A DNA stretch of 64,000 nt from Muribaculaceae bacterium Isolate-104 (HZI). Lineage in GTDB: Bacteria; Bacteroidota; Bacteroidia; Bacteroidales; Muribaculaceae. Position numbers and translations under genes: made by a program. Below are positions 27,676 through 36,785 of the stretch, piece after piece. The notes beneath the pieces were generated by a model. That model ran no database searches. It was not told the DNA's origin and saw only the letters and a list, made by a program, of their open reading frames with translations. Numbering within the stretch: position 1 is the stretch's first letter; every line of letters starts with the position of its first letter. The DNA lies in the NCBI GenBank assembly GCA_003762715.1, contig RIBJ01000031.1:62001-126000 (forward strand), read 5' to 3'.

Positions 27676-28182
27676 TCAATTGGTTTTAAATTTGTATTTT
27701 ATTTCGGCAAGATCAGAATTAGCCTTCACAATCTTATCTTTAAGACACTTGCGATAAGCCACAAATCGAGAATGAAGCTCTTTGTCAGACAAAGACAGAA
27801 TCTGCACAGCCATAACCGCCGCGTTAAGAGCAGCATTGATGCCAACAGTGGCAACAGATATGCCCGGAGGCATCTGCACTATGGACAGCAGCGCATCCTG
27901 ACCGTCAAGAGTGGAATTTATGGGTATTCCAATCACGGGCAGCGGAGTCATAGCCGCTATTACCCCGGGCAGTGCGGCAGCCATTCCGGCAGCGGCAATG
28001 ACCACTTTTATGCCGCGGTCTTCTGCCGATGAGGCAAACGCCTCTACCTCGGCGGGCGTGCGGTGAGCCGAAAGGGCATTCATTTCAAAAGGCACCTCCA
28101 TTTTGTCAAGAAATTCGGCAGCCTTTGACAATACAGGCAGGTCTGAAGTGCTGCCCATGATGATACTTACTACGGGTTTCAT
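27676..28182 (-). CDS. purE: 5-(carboxyamino)imidazole ribonucleotide mutase
   Basis: 168 residues. Motifs: SIIMGSTSDLPVL at the start, ALSAHRTP with the catalytic histidine region, and GMAAALPGVIAAMTPLPVIGIPI. This is class I PurE, which rearranges N5-CAIR to CAIR in purine synthesis and normally works with PurK, not seen in the window. It lies between the PAP2-like gene (7 bases) and ispG (9 bases), a gene order that I recall as common in Bacteroidales. Confidence 0.96.
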   Translation of the reverse strand: MKPVVSIIMGSTSDLPVLSKAAEFLDKMEVPFEMNALSAHRTPAEVEAFASSAEDRGIKVVIAAAGMAAALPGVIAAMTPLPVIGIPINSTLDGQDALLSIVQMPPGISVATVGINAALNAAVMAVQILSLSDKELHSRFVAYRKCLKDKIVKANSDLAEIKYKFKTN

Positions 28183-28189
28183 AATTATG

Positions 28190-28801
28190 TTATAAAGCTG
28201 TTATAAAATATACGCATAAAAATCCGTTCAGCGCTCCCGCAAATACCTGCATCAGGGAGTGACGCCCGAGATATATCCTTGCCGAGCCGACAAGCCCCGC
28301 AGCGATAACCACTACAGACACCACGGCAAGATAGTTGACCGACGCCAGCGCAAGGTTCTCGACGGCTATGCGGCACACAAGCGCCACAAGACCACCCATA
28401 GCGGCAAGGTGGGCGCTTATTTTCCAACACCGGTTCACCACGATATTCACAATCACCGCAGCTACGCCACCCGCCATAAAAAGCCATAACCACGAGGGGG
28501 CGTTTGCATTCCACAGAGTCCAGGCACATCCGGCGTAAGACAGGGCTACTGCGATGTAAGGAAGTGTGCGCTCCGTGCGGTCGTTAAGCTGCCGGTCCTT
28601 GACTATACCGAGTTTGTGAAGCAGAAAAATCACCAGGACAGGCATAAGACATGTTATTATGAACGCCACTACAGTGAGACGCAGGCGCACCCCCAACGGA
28701 GCCACCGCAAGCATTGAGCACCAGAAAGCGAGAGCCACTCCGTATACAGGCACCAGCAGCGGAGAAAGGAGAGTTGAGATTATTTGACTTGTCAGTTTCA
28801 T
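28190..28801 (-). CDS. PAP2-superfamily-like membrane protein with degenerate active site
   Basis: 203 residues with about six membrane helices. Remnants of the lipid-phosphatase signature are visible: ERTLPY (77-82), KISAH (127-131, where PSGH is expected) and SARIYLGRHSLMQVFAG (173-189). The second histidine is kept, but the expected Asp after HxxxD-type spacing is Gln. It may be an inactive or altered phosphatase. It lies 18 bases after rpoN and 7 before purE. Confidence 0.7.
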   Translation of the reverse strand: MKLTSQIISTLLSPLLVPVYGVALAFWCSMLAVAPLGVRLRLTVVAFIITCLMPVLVIFLLHKLGIVKDRQLNDRTERTLPYIAVALSYAGCAWTLWNANAPSWLWLFMAGGVAAVIVNIVVNRCWKISAHLAAMGGLVALVCRIAVENLALASVNYLAVVSVVVIAAGLVGSARIYLGRHSLMQVFAGALNGFLCVYFITAL

Positions 28802-28819
28802 TTTTTGAGTAATTATGTT

Positions 28820-30262
28820 TTATGCTTTTCTACGCAGACGCGCCACGGGAATCAGCGCTTTTTCGCGATACTTCGCAACAGTGCGCCGCGCTATATCATA
28901 GCCTTGTTTCTGCAGCAGCGCCGCAATAGCCTCATCGCTTAGCGGAGATTTCTTGTCCTCGCCGTCAACTATATTTCTGAGCGCCGCAAGAACCTCTCGC
29001 GCCGAAGCGTCGGAATCCTCCTTTGGACGTTCGTTAAAAAAGAATTTCAAAGGGTACACGCCACGGTTTGTTGCAACATATTTGCCCGACGTGGCACGGC
29101 TTACTACAGATATGTCATAGCCGGTGAGCTCCGCTACATCTTTGAGTATCATGGGCTTCAGAGCAAGCTCGTCATCAGTCATAAAAAATTCTTTCTGCAA
29201 CTTCATTATGGCGCTCATGACTCTGAACAGCGTTTCCTGACGCATTGAAAGCACCTTTATGAAACTCGCGGCATCATCGCGTCTGCGCCTTATGAATTCC
29301 ATTGCCTCAGCCTGCCTTGAGGGGGTGCGGGGAGTTATATCCACCTCGGCATCGGCAAATGTTCTTTCAACGACAAGCGCCGGAATACGGTTAGGCATGG
29401 AAAGTGTAAGGTTTCCGTTTTCGCACTCCACCACAAAATCGGGGGTTATCTGCCTCATCCTGTCCTCGCCGTCATTGTGGGGCAGCGCCGCGCCTCCGGG
29501 CTTCGGGTTGAGCGAGCGTATTATAGCCATAGCCTCGCGGAGCCTGTCGGGCGAAACCTTGATTGCGGTTCTCAACCGGTCGAAGTCCATTCGGCTCAGC
29601 AGGTCAAAATTATGTTCTACAATCTCGACAGCCACATCCACAGCGTCTGTACGCTCCTTCGCCTTCAGCTGCAACAGAAGACAGTCTCGCAAATCAACGG
29701 CTCCGACTCCGACGGGGTCAAGGGTGCGGACAATGTTCCACACCTTTTTCACCTCTGCCGGGTCTGTGTCTATGCCCTCGTTTATAGCCGCGTCATCGGC
29801 AATTGACAACAGGGTGCGTGTCATATAACCGTTATCGTCCAGGTTTCCGGTTATTATTCTGGCAATCTTCAGTTCTTTTTCAGTAAGAGGCATCTGATAC
29901 AGCTGACTCATAAGCTGTTCCATAAGCGAGCCTCCGCCCTCTACGGCAAGCGGTTCAAAACGGCTGGAGCCGGCGCTACGGTTGTTAGCCTCGAAACGGT
30001 AGGCAGGAATGTCATCCTCATGCCTGTAGTCGGCAAGCTGCAGCTGCTCGGAGCTTTCCGTAAAATCGCCGTCAGCATCCGTGCCTGTGACCGGCACCGC
30101 GTCAGAGCTGACTTCAAGAGCCGGATTCTCGTCAAGCGCACGGTTCACCTCCTCTTCTATTTCGGGCGCGTTCATCTCAAGCACTTTCACAAACTGTACC
30201 TGCAGCGGTGAAAGCGACTGATGAAGTTTCTGTTTTTGAGATAATCTTAGCGCCTCTTCCAT
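28820..30262 (-). CDS. rpoN: RNA polymerase sigma-54 factor
   Basis: 480 residues from the ATG at 30262 (MEEALRLSQKQKLHQSL...). A 39-residue extension to 30379 falls inside the upstream gene and is rejected. Region I (LSPLQVQFVKVLEMNAPEIEEEV) is followed by an acidic region II, the core-binding region and the C-terminal RpoN box ARRTVAKYRE. Sigma-54 needs AAA+ activators; none is in the window. It lies two bases after the neuD-neuB gene, so a surface-sugar gene and sigma-54 probably share a transcript. Confidence 0.96.
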   Translation of the reverse strand: MEEALRLSQKQKLHQSLSPLQVQFVKVLEMNAPEIEEEVNRALDENPALEVSSDAVPVTGTDADGDFTESSEQLQLADYRHEDDIPAYRFEANNRSAGSSRFEPLAVEGGGSLMEQLMSQLYQMPLTEKELKIARIITGNLDDNGYMTRTLLSIADDAAINEGIDTDPAEVKKVWNIVRTLDPVGVGAVDLRDCLLLQLKAKERTDAVDVAVEIVEHNFDLLSRMDFDRLRTAIKVSPDRLREAMAIIRSLNPKPGGAALPHNDGEDRMRQITPDFVVECENGNLTLSMPNRIPALVVERTFADAEVDITPRTPSRQAEAMEFIRRRRDDAASFIKVLSMRQETLFRVMSAIMKLQKEFFMTDDELALKPMILKDVAELTGYDISVVSRATSGKYVATNRGVYPLKFFFNERPKEDSDASAREVLAALRNIVDGEDKKSPLSDEAIAALLQKQGYDIARRTVAKYREKALIPVARLRRKA

Positions 30263-30264
30263 AT

Positions 30265-31968
30265 TCAAAGTTCTGAAAAATCGATTAATTCGTCTTTGCG
30301 GTAGCTCCGTGACGCGGTGCGCCCTGTAAGCGAATGCCACAGCATAGGAGAAATGCCGGAGCCGGGACGTTTGGCACAAAGGTTTGTTTCATTAAAAACA
30401 TCGCCCTCCGCTATATCTGTCGCGGCAACTATACTTTTCCGCGCAATCGCCTTGTTAGGCTTTTCGGATTGTGTGACAGCCTTTGCAACACTGCCGAGCG
30501 AGGCACTGACGCGCCGTATAGAGCTTACCATATCCTTTAACTCGTGCGGCTCCAGTGAAGCCTTATGGTCGGGGCCCTTGCGGTTACGGTCCAATGTAAA
30601 ATGCTTTTCTATGACCGATGCGCCAAGCGCCACTGCCGCCAACGGTATGTCTGTGCCGCGTGTGTGGTCGCTGTAGCCTACCGAGGCGCAGCCGAGGGTT
30701 CTCAGGCTGTCGAGCGCCCGCAGGTTGACATCTTCGGGAGGTGTCGGGTACTGCGTGTTGCAGTGCAGCAGTATTATATTGGAACGCGGAGTGCCACACC
30801 GTTCCAAAACCGACACTGCCGCGTCAACCTCCTCAAGCGTGCTCATGCCAGTCGACAATATGACCTTTTGCCCCATGCCGCCTATTTTGCTGAGCAACGG
30901 CAGGTTTGTTATCTCTCCCGACGGTATTTTCCAGTAGTCCATGCCAAGGGGGGCAAGTTCGTCAACCGATTCAGAGTCAAAGGGAGTGCTCATGAAGCCG
31001 ATGTTTCTTTTTGCACACTCTTTACTGAGTGTTATGAAATCTGCAGCAGAAAGCTCAAGGCGTTCAAGCATCCCGAGCTGCGATTCGCTTTCTCCGCAAG
31101 CCTCTTTCTGATAGGCGGCTTTATCGGCAGTAGCAGTCACAAGGTTTTCGGCTTTGAATGTCTGGAATTTGACATAGTCCGCCCCCGCTTCTGCAGCAGC
31201 AGCCACCATTTCAATTGCCGTGGCGAGGCTGCCGTCATGATTCACACCCGCCTCAGCTATTATAATGACCGGTTTCGGGCTTGTTTTTTCCGAGACTTCA
31301 TGCGCGGGGGTTCCGACATATACTCCCGCCTTGTCGATTGTATTCACTACCACCGCGCCCATTCCTATCGTAGCGCATGACGGTATTGAAACGCCATTGC
31401 GCACAATGGCTCCTGCACCGACAAAGGTGTTGTCTCCTATTGTAACCTCTCCACAGATAACGGCTCCGGGACCTATAAAGCAGTTGGACCCGATTGTACA
31501 ACCGTGTTCAACCACCGCCCGCGTATTTATTACCGTGTGTGCTCCGATTTTTGCCTTGTTGACAACCGCCTGACGCATCACGGCACATCCCGGCGCTATT
31601 TCGCTGCCTTCAGCCACCGAGGCGTCACAAGCAATTATTGTAGCCGCCTCAAACCTGCTGTATCGCTCAATGATACAGCTTCGCCTTACAAGCGCTTCCG
31701 CTCCTATCCCGACAACCGCGATGTGCACGCGCCACCTGTCTGCGGCTCCGGGCTCTTCAAGCAGACTCGAATCATTGCCAAGATAGGTCAGAGGCATCAA
31801 CGGCGATTCGCGCACGTCGACATAAGCAGCCAACCGCTCCGGGGAGCCGGCTGCACATATAGACTGCGAGTGTCCGCCGCCGCCGACAAGAACAATCGGT
31901 CTGGAATCGCTTATCTGTTGTACTCCTGCCACTTGTACTTGCTTAAATTTTCTTCGCGTGTAAACCAT
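30265..31968 (-). CDS. NeuD-NeuB fusion: acyltransferase-like domain plus nonulosonic acid synthase
   Basis: 567 residues from the ATG at 31968; a GTG at 31932 is an alternative that would shorten the 58-base overlap with the dehydratase gene. Residues about 24-222 are a NeuD/PglD-like unit: nucleotide-type entry VLVGGGGHSQS, then left-handed beta-helix hexapeptides (GCTIGSNCFIGPGAVICG). Residues about 232-495 are a NeuB TIM barrel with IIIAEAGVNHDGS, HCNTQYPTP and EKHFTLDRNRKGPDH. Residues 510-567 form a SAF/antifreeze-like domain. NeuB enzymes join phosphoenolpyruvate to an N-acetylated hexosamine to make sialic, legionaminic or pseudaminic acid. Which one is not determined. Confidence 0.88.
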   Translation of the reverse strand: MVYTRRKFKQVQVAGVQQISDSRPIVLVGGGGHSQSICAAGSPERLAAYVDVRESPLMPLTYLGNDSSLLEEPGAADRWRVHIAVVGIGAEALVRRSCIIERYSRFEAATIIACDASVAEGSEIAPGCAVMRQAVVNKAKIGAHTVINTRAVVEHGCTIGSNCFIGPGAVICGEVTIGDNTFVGAGAIVRNGVSIPSCATIGMGAVVVNTIDKAGVYVGTPAHEVSEKTSPKPVIIIAEAGVNHDGSLATAIEMVAAAAEAGADYVKFQTFKAENLVTATADKAAYQKEACGESESQLGMLERLELSAADFITLSKECAKRNIGFMSTPFDSESVDELAPLGMDYWKIPSGEITNLPLLSKIGGMGQKVILSTGMSTLEEVDAAVSVLERCGTPRSNIILLHCNTQYPTPPEDVNLRALDSLRTLGCASVGYSDHTRGTDIPLAAVALGASVIEKHFTLDRNRKGPDHKASLEPHELKDMVSSIRRVSASLGSVAKAVTQSEKPNKAIARKSIVAATDIAEGDVFNETNLCAKRPGSGISPMLWHSLTGRTASRSYRKDELIDFSEL

Positions 31969-32894
31969 TCGATTGTAGCCGTCAGTCCGTCCTCAAGGCT
32001 ATACCTCGGCGACCACCCTGTTGCCTTTCGCATCTTTTCCGAATTGCCGCACAGTCTCCGCACCTCGCTTTTCGAGGGACGCAGCCGCTGGGGGTCGACT
32101 ACATAACGCACTTCGCTGCCCATCAGGCGGGCAATTGTATCGAGAGTCTCTGCCATGGAAATCTCGGTTCCGGTGGATATATTAAAATTCTGCCCCTCGA
32201 TTCCGGGGGTGCGGGCAAGAGCGATAAACCCTCTGGCGGTATCCTCCACAAAATTGAAATCGCGTGTCGGCGTAAGGTCACCAACCTTAATCTCCCTGGC
32301 TCCGTTGGCAATCTGCGTTATGATGGTAGGAATTATCGCACGCGCACTCTGACGGGGCCCGTAGGTATTGAACGGACGCGCTATGACCAAAGGCAAATCA
32401 AACGCATTGTAAAAGCTCTGCGCTATAGCGTCCGCACCGATTTTTGTAGCGCTGTAGGGCGATTGAGGCTGACGCGGATGCAACTCGTCTATAGGCACAT
32501 ACTGCGCTGTGCCATAGACCTCGCTCGTACTTGTGACTATGATGCGTTCCACACCGCAGTCGCGCGCAGCCTGACACATGTTCAGCGTGCCGCGTATATT
32601 GGTGTCCACATAACTGTCCGGAGCAAGATAGCTGTACGGAATGGCTATGAGGGCGGCAAGGTGAAACACCGTGGAACAGTCGCGGGATATCGCCCTGCAA
32701 AAATCCGAATCACGCACATCCCCGCTCACAATCTCAAGATTGCCGACCGCAGGAATATCCTCAAGCCATCCGTTATTGTTAAAGGAATTATAGTAACTCA
32801 ACGCTCTCACATCGTAACCCTCTGCCAGCAGCAACTGTGTAAGGTGAGACCCAATGAAGCCGTCGGCTCCTGTTACCAGTACTTTCCTGTTCAT
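31911..32894 (-). CDS. LegB-like NAD-dependent nucleotide-sugar 4,6-dehydratase
   Basis: 327 residues, extended SDR. The Rossmann motif is GADGFIG (9-15) and the active site YSATK (Tyr147, Lys151), with serine/threonines just before it (TSTSEVYG). Sequence around SYYNSFNNNGWLED matches, as I recall it, the LLPSF/LegB group, which makes a 4-keto-6-deoxy GlcNAc nucleotide for legionaminic acid. The aminotransferase, acetyltransferase and hydrolysing epimerase of that pathway are not in the window. It overlaps the NeuD-NeuB gene, so a joint role is likely. Confidence 0.75.
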   Translation of the reverse strand: MNRKVLVTGADGFIGSHLTQLLLAEGYDVRALSYYNSFNNNGWLEDIPAVGNLEIVSGDVRDSDFCRAISRDCSTVFHLAALIAIPYSYLAPDSYVDTNIRGTLNMCQAARDCGVERIIVTSTSEVYGTAQYVPIDELHPRQPQSPYSATKIGADAIAQSFYNAFDLPLVIARPFNTYGPRQSARAIIPTIITQIANGAREIKVGDLTPTRDFNFVEDTARGFIALARTPGIEGQNFNISTGTEISMAETLDTIARLMGSEVRYVVDPQRLRPSKSEVRRLCGNSEKMRKATGWSPRYSLEDGLTATIEWFTREENLSKYKWQEYNR

Positions 32895-32895
32895 T

Positions 32896-33321
32896 TCAAT
32901 ATACTTTTTTCAGTTTATAATCTATTACGGTTCCGCTGTCACTTACATACCGCCACTCCATGACACTGCCCGGATGACGTACTATCTCAAGACACACAAC
33001 ACTGTTTTCCGGCAACATAAGTTCCGGAGCTATCGACTTGCCTTTTCCGTCTATGACAAGAGTGTTGCCCTCTTTTTCCCATGTAGCCCACCAATAACCG
33101 GTTTCATGGTGCTCGTACTGTACTATTGTCTGGATTATGTTGTTCTGGAACATCACGGAAATATTGCCTACATAGTCTGCCACAGCCTCGCCGTCAACAC
33201 TCATGGACGTGACCTGCCACGCCCCGTACCAGGCTCCTGTGTTGCCGTTGTTTCTTGTACACCCGGCAGCTGCGAGCACAAAAGCCGCCAGTATGAATAA
33301 TATGTATAGCGATACCTTCAT
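32896..33321 (-). CDS. Small lipocalin-like lipoprotein
   Basis: 141 residues. MKVSLYILFILAAFVLAAAGC is a lipoprotein signal with an AAGC lipobox. The mature part (WYGAWQVTSMSVDGEAVADYVGN, TGYWWATWEKEGNTLVI, MEWRYVSDSGTVIDYKLKKVY) has the W-centred strand pattern of lipocalin-like domains common in Bacteroidota. The ligand is unknown. Its ATG overlaps the wzi stop codon, and it ends one base before the dehydratase start, so it is firmly within the operon. Confidence 0.6.
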   Translation of the reverse strand: MKVSLYILFILAAFVLAAAGCTRNNGNTGAWYGAWQVTSMSVDGEAVADYVGNISVMFQNNIIQTIVQYEHHETGYWWATWEKEGNTLVIDGKGKSIAPELMLPENSVVCLEIVRHPGSVMEWRYVSDSGTVIDYKLKKVY

Positions 33322-34856
33322 TTTCTTAAAGACAAAATACCGGAATAACTCACCTTAACCATGGCTCCGAAACTGTTTCCGGGCAGACTGCCCCGGTCAA
33401 TAGCCAGCTCTGTGCCGACTTCAAGACCGCCCTGCTTTGATTTCAGAGCTGACCAGTCGACCGCAACTGACGCTGACGTGGAATGTCGCGCCGGAATCAG
33501 CGGTTCAAAACCGTTGCCATACGCCTTGCGATAGCAGAATCGGGCTTGCCAGCGCATGCTTGCGGAGGCATATCCTTCGGCGGCAACATGAAATCCCCTC
33601 ATTCTGTTGGCTATAATCGTATTGTATCCGTCAAGATTGTATATCGGAGCCATGACCATAGGATTGCCTATCAACATGCCGTAATTTGCATACGGTCCGT
33701 AGAACTTGTTGTTGTAATAATCATCGGCGCCGGTTGCTTCTGTGGTAATCAGAGTGCCGGGACTGTCTGCGGGAGCCCAGTGCATCGGACCGCTCTGATT
33801 GGCGAGGTCAAGGTACTCTACAACAGCACCGCTTAACACCGGCGCGTCACCGGGCATTGAAAGCCGCACCCCATACAGTCCGTCAAAACCGTTGAGCTTA
33901 GCCATACCGCTTCCGTCCTCCCACGGCATCTGAACATAACCGTCCAGCTCCATGCCGTTTTTCAGTCGCCAGGAGCCTTTTATGTCCCATGTGCCGAGGG
34001 TATTGCCCATAAGAAATCCCTCTTTGCCCTTTTCAAACGGTACAATCATTTTAAAAAAATCGGCGAATTTAACACCTCGCGGGTCTACATCCCTTAGTTC
34101 GCCTCGGTACATGTATTCGGTTCGTCCACCGAACTGCCCGGCAGCCTGAGCGCCGATTGTAAGGCTGAATGACTTCGATATATCCGATTTGAAATACAGC
34201 CTGCGGTAAACATACCACAAGCCCGACACAGTCATTGAATTATAGCTGTCGCCATGGCGGCTCCACCAGTCTGAATCGGTAAATTTTCCATAGGCAAACT
34301 CTCCCGACACCTTCAAAAAACCTTTTGTAAACGGCACCGGCTGATAGTCTGTGAATCCTATCCGGCACTCGGGAATCGGCCTTGCATTGCCGCTGTACAC
34401 AAGGTCGCCGGAAGAGAGTCTGTTGTCTACCAACGCCGACCCTCTTTCACACATGCCTGCGCTGAGAAACAGAGACCGCCATTTGACCGACGCGTACAAC
34501 TGTTGCAAAAACAGAGCGGCCGGACGCATTGCGTTTGCAGTCCATTCCTTGGACGAGGCGTCATATTTTGAGTAATTCACCTTTGATGAGTAGCCTCCAG
34601 CCACCTGAACACCGCCGCCCCATGAGAATCGGGACGCTTGATTCATCTTCCGCTCCGCTTTCACCGAAAGCAGAGCGTTGTCGCCGCTGCTTATCATGCC
34701 ATGGCGGTTCGATGACATATAGTATGGAGCGAACACTCCGCCGGATGTAGTGAGAATCGCCTCGGCTTCATAAACAGCCAAAGTGTCAGGCTCAGCCGAC
34801 AATGCCGCAGGCACAGCCGACAGGACTATTGATATGAGCAACCAGAAACTTTTCAT
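33318..34856 (-). CDS. Wzi-family capsule assembly outer-membrane protein
   Basis: 512 residues with a signal peptide (MKSFWLLISIVLSAVPAALSAEP). The mature protein is a large beta barrel: APYYMSSNRHGMIS near the N-terminus, then many W/Y/F strands and RGSALVDNRLSSGDLVYSGNARPIPE. This fits the 'capsule assembly protein Wzi' family, which in enterobacteria holds capsule on the surface. In Bacteroidota the role is inferred. It is the first gene of the operon that continues with sugar genes and rpoN. Confidence 0.75.
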   Translation of the reverse strand: MKSFWLLISIVLSAVPAALSAEPDTLAVYEAEAILTTSGGVFAPYYMSSNRHGMISSGDNALLSVKAERKMNQASRFSWGGGVQVAGGYSSKVNYSKYDASSKEWTANAMRPAALFLQQLYASVKWRSLFLSAGMCERGSALVDNRLSSGDLVYSGNARPIPECRIGFTDYQPVPFTKGFLKVSGEFAYGKFTDSDWWSRHGDSYNSMTVSGLWYVYRRLYFKSDISKSFSLTIGAQAAGQFGGRTEYMYRGELRDVDPRGVKFADFFKMIVPFEKGKEGFLMGNTLGTWDIKGSWRLKNGMELDGYVQMPWEDGSGMAKLNGFDGLYGVRLSMPGDAPVLSGAVVEYLDLANQSGPMHWAPADSPGTLITTEATGADDYYNNKFYGPYANYGMLIGNPMVMAPIYNLDGYNTIIANRMRGFHVAAEGYASASMRWQARFCYRKAYGNGFEPLIPARHSTSASVAVDWSALKSKQGGLEVGTELAIDRGSLPGNSFGAMVKVSYSGILSLRK

Positions 34857-34864
34857 ACCGGCTC

Positions 34865-34872
34865 CAAAGTTA
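34865..34872 (-). promoter_or_regulatory. Candidate -7 promoter element for the wzi-ribD operon
   Basis: TAACTTTG on the minus strand, 9 bases before the wzi ATG, in the short gap after recQ. No convincing -33 box is seen. If used, the leader would be almost absent. Confidence 0.35.
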
Positions 34873-34880
34873 CAAATTTT

Positions 34881-36785
34881 TTATGAAGGTAATACGAGCG
34901 TTGACCCTTTAAGAACAACAGTTCCTTCATCAAGCAGAGGACGCGCGCTCTCTATCACTTTTGCTACAGGCACCGACAGCTGCGACGCTATATAGTCTAT
35001 GGTGTGACCGCCCGGCTGTGATGCAAGATACAATATCTGCGCCTCCCGGTCTTCCGCGCTAAGTTCAGCAGCTGCCGCCCGACATTCGTCACACTTGCCG
35101 CAAGGCTGCTCCGGTTTTTCCCCGAAATACTCCAGCATTCGGTTAACCCGGCAACCGCTTTTGTCAAAAACAAACGACTTCACGGCATTTATCCGCCGCT
35201 CCATCCGTTCGCGCTGCCTTTCATATATTTCGGTCGGAATAAGAATATACTTTTTGTCTTCGCGCGACGTAGTATAATATATATAAGGTGTGTTTGAGCG
35301 CGGCACATAATGCACCGCATGAGCTCTGCCAAGAGCCAGCAATGCCTGATAGACCCGCTCCCGGCTGATTTTAAGCCTGTCTGAAATAACCTCTTCGCTT
35401 ATGTTGACATAATCGGCAAACAGTCCTGTATATGTACGCAGCATAAGCTGCAACACTCTGTCGGCATCATCCCCCACCCTGAGCGAATACAACTCTTCCT
35501 TGCCGAGCAACACCATTGCCCTGGAACGTGACGCAACCTCCTCGACATACTCGATCCACCCTGCCCGCGTCAGAAGATGCAGCGCGCTACGGGTCATTAC
35601 AGGCTGTAGCGAAAACCGGGAGCAGAACAGATTGAAATCAAAGTCACGCGCAGAGCCGTAGCCCTCTCCAACCGGAACATTGAGAAATACACATGCGAGT
35701 TCATACACCTTCTTTATATAATCCCGGCTCGGAAACGCATCGGAAATACGCCGGCTCAGAATACCCTTGTCATAATTGCCTGCTATCACAAGCGCAAAAG
35801 AGGGCTTACCGTCTCTGCCCGCACGACCTGCCTCCTGATAATACTCTTCCAGCGACGGAGGAATGTCGTAATGGACAACAATTCTCACATCGGGCTTGTC
35901 AATACCCATGCCGAAGGCATTTGTTGCCACAATTGTCCTTATTTCACCGGTTTTCCACTGGCGCTGGCGCTCATTCTTCTCCTCTATTGACAGCCCGGCA
36001 TGATAATGCGCCGCAGAAATGCCTTCCTTTGCCAGAAACTCCGCAATTTCGCGAGTGCGTTTTCTCGAACGCACATAGACGATTGCCGAACCCGATGTCG
36101 AATTCAGAGCCTTCAGCAGCATAGACTCCTTATGCTCCGCTCTCCTGACTATATAGGATATGTTCGGACGGCTGAAACTTCTGGCAAACACCCGGGGGGC
36201 ATCAAATCCCAGGCGCTCCATTATGTCCTGCGTCACCTCGGGAGTAGCCGAAGCGGTAAGAGCAAGAACAGGCACGGAAGGGAAATGCTTTCGCAATGCC
36301 GCTATTTCCAGATACGACGGACGGAAATCATACCCCCACTGCGAAATACAGTGAGCCTCGTCAACCGCAATCAACCGCACATCCATGGTTCTGAGAGCCT
36401 CGACAAATGTTTTTGACTTCAGCTTTTCGGGTGACACATACAGCAGCCTCGCTTTGCCGAGGCGACATTTGTCCATAGCCAGTTTGTGCTCCGCACGCGT
36501 CAGCCCCGAATGGAGATACACCGCCGGAACCGAACGCTGCCTCAGATTGTCCACCTGGTCTTTCATAAGCGAAATCAGCGGTGTGACAACAATGGTCACA
36601 CCTCCGAGCACCAGCGCAGGTACTTGAAACGTTATAGACTTGCCGCCGCCGGTCGGAAGCAGACCGAGGGTGTCGTTGCCGCCGAGCACCGACAGAATTA
36701 TCTCCTTCTGCTTAGGACGAAAGGAATCATATCCCCAGTACTTCCTGAGAACATCATGAATTGCCGTGTCTTGCTCCGGATTCAC
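34881..36785 (-). CDS. recQ: ATP-dependent DNA helicase RecQ
   Basis: 634 residues from a GTG whose bases overlap the recJ stop (GTGA). Motifs: PTGGGKSITFQVPAL (Walker A), AVDEAHCISQWGYDFRPSYL (DEAH), NAFGMGIDKPDVR and QEAGRAGRDG. A zinc site of four cysteines follows (C, then CGKCDEC) and a winged-helix RQC region. The C-terminal part (HTIDYIASQLSVPVAKVI) looks like a small helical HTH, not a classic HRDC domain. It unwinds DNA in recombinational repair. Co-translation with recJ is implied. Confidence 0.96.
   Translation of the reverse strand: MNPEQDTAIHDVLRKYWGYDSFRPKQKEIILSVLGGNDTLGLLPTGGGKSITFQVPALVLGGVTIVVTPLISLMKDQVDNLRQRSVPAVYLHSGLTRAEHKLAMDKCRLGKARLLYVSPEKLKSKTFVEALRTMDVRLIAVDEAHCISQWGYDFRPSYLEIAALRKHFPSVPVLALTASATPEVTQDIMERLGFDAPRVFARSFSRPNISYIVRRAEHKESMLLKALNSTSGSAIVYVRSRKRTREIAEFLAKEGISAAHYHAGLSIEEKNERQRQWKTGEIRTIVATNAFGMGIDKPDVRIVVHYDIPPSLEEYYQEAGRAGRDGKPSFALVIAGNYDKGILSRRISDAFPSRDYIKKVYELACVFLNVPVGEGYGSARDFDFNLFCSRFSLQPVMTRSALHLLTRAGWIEYVEEVASRSRAMVLLGKEELYSLRVGDDADRVLQLMLRTYTGLFADYVNISEEVISDRLKISRERVYQALLALGRAHAVHYVPRSNTPYIYYTTSREDKKYILIPTEIYERQRERMERRINAVKSFVFDKSGCRVNRMLEYFGEKPEQPCGKCDECRAAAAELSAEDREAQILYLASQPGGHTIDYIASQLSVPVAKVIESARPLLDEGTVVLKGSTLVLPS

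Noticed and set aside
30263-30379. 39-residue N-terminal extension of rpoN
   Set aside because: It overlaps the neuD-neuB gene, and region I of sigma-54 starts normally at 30262.
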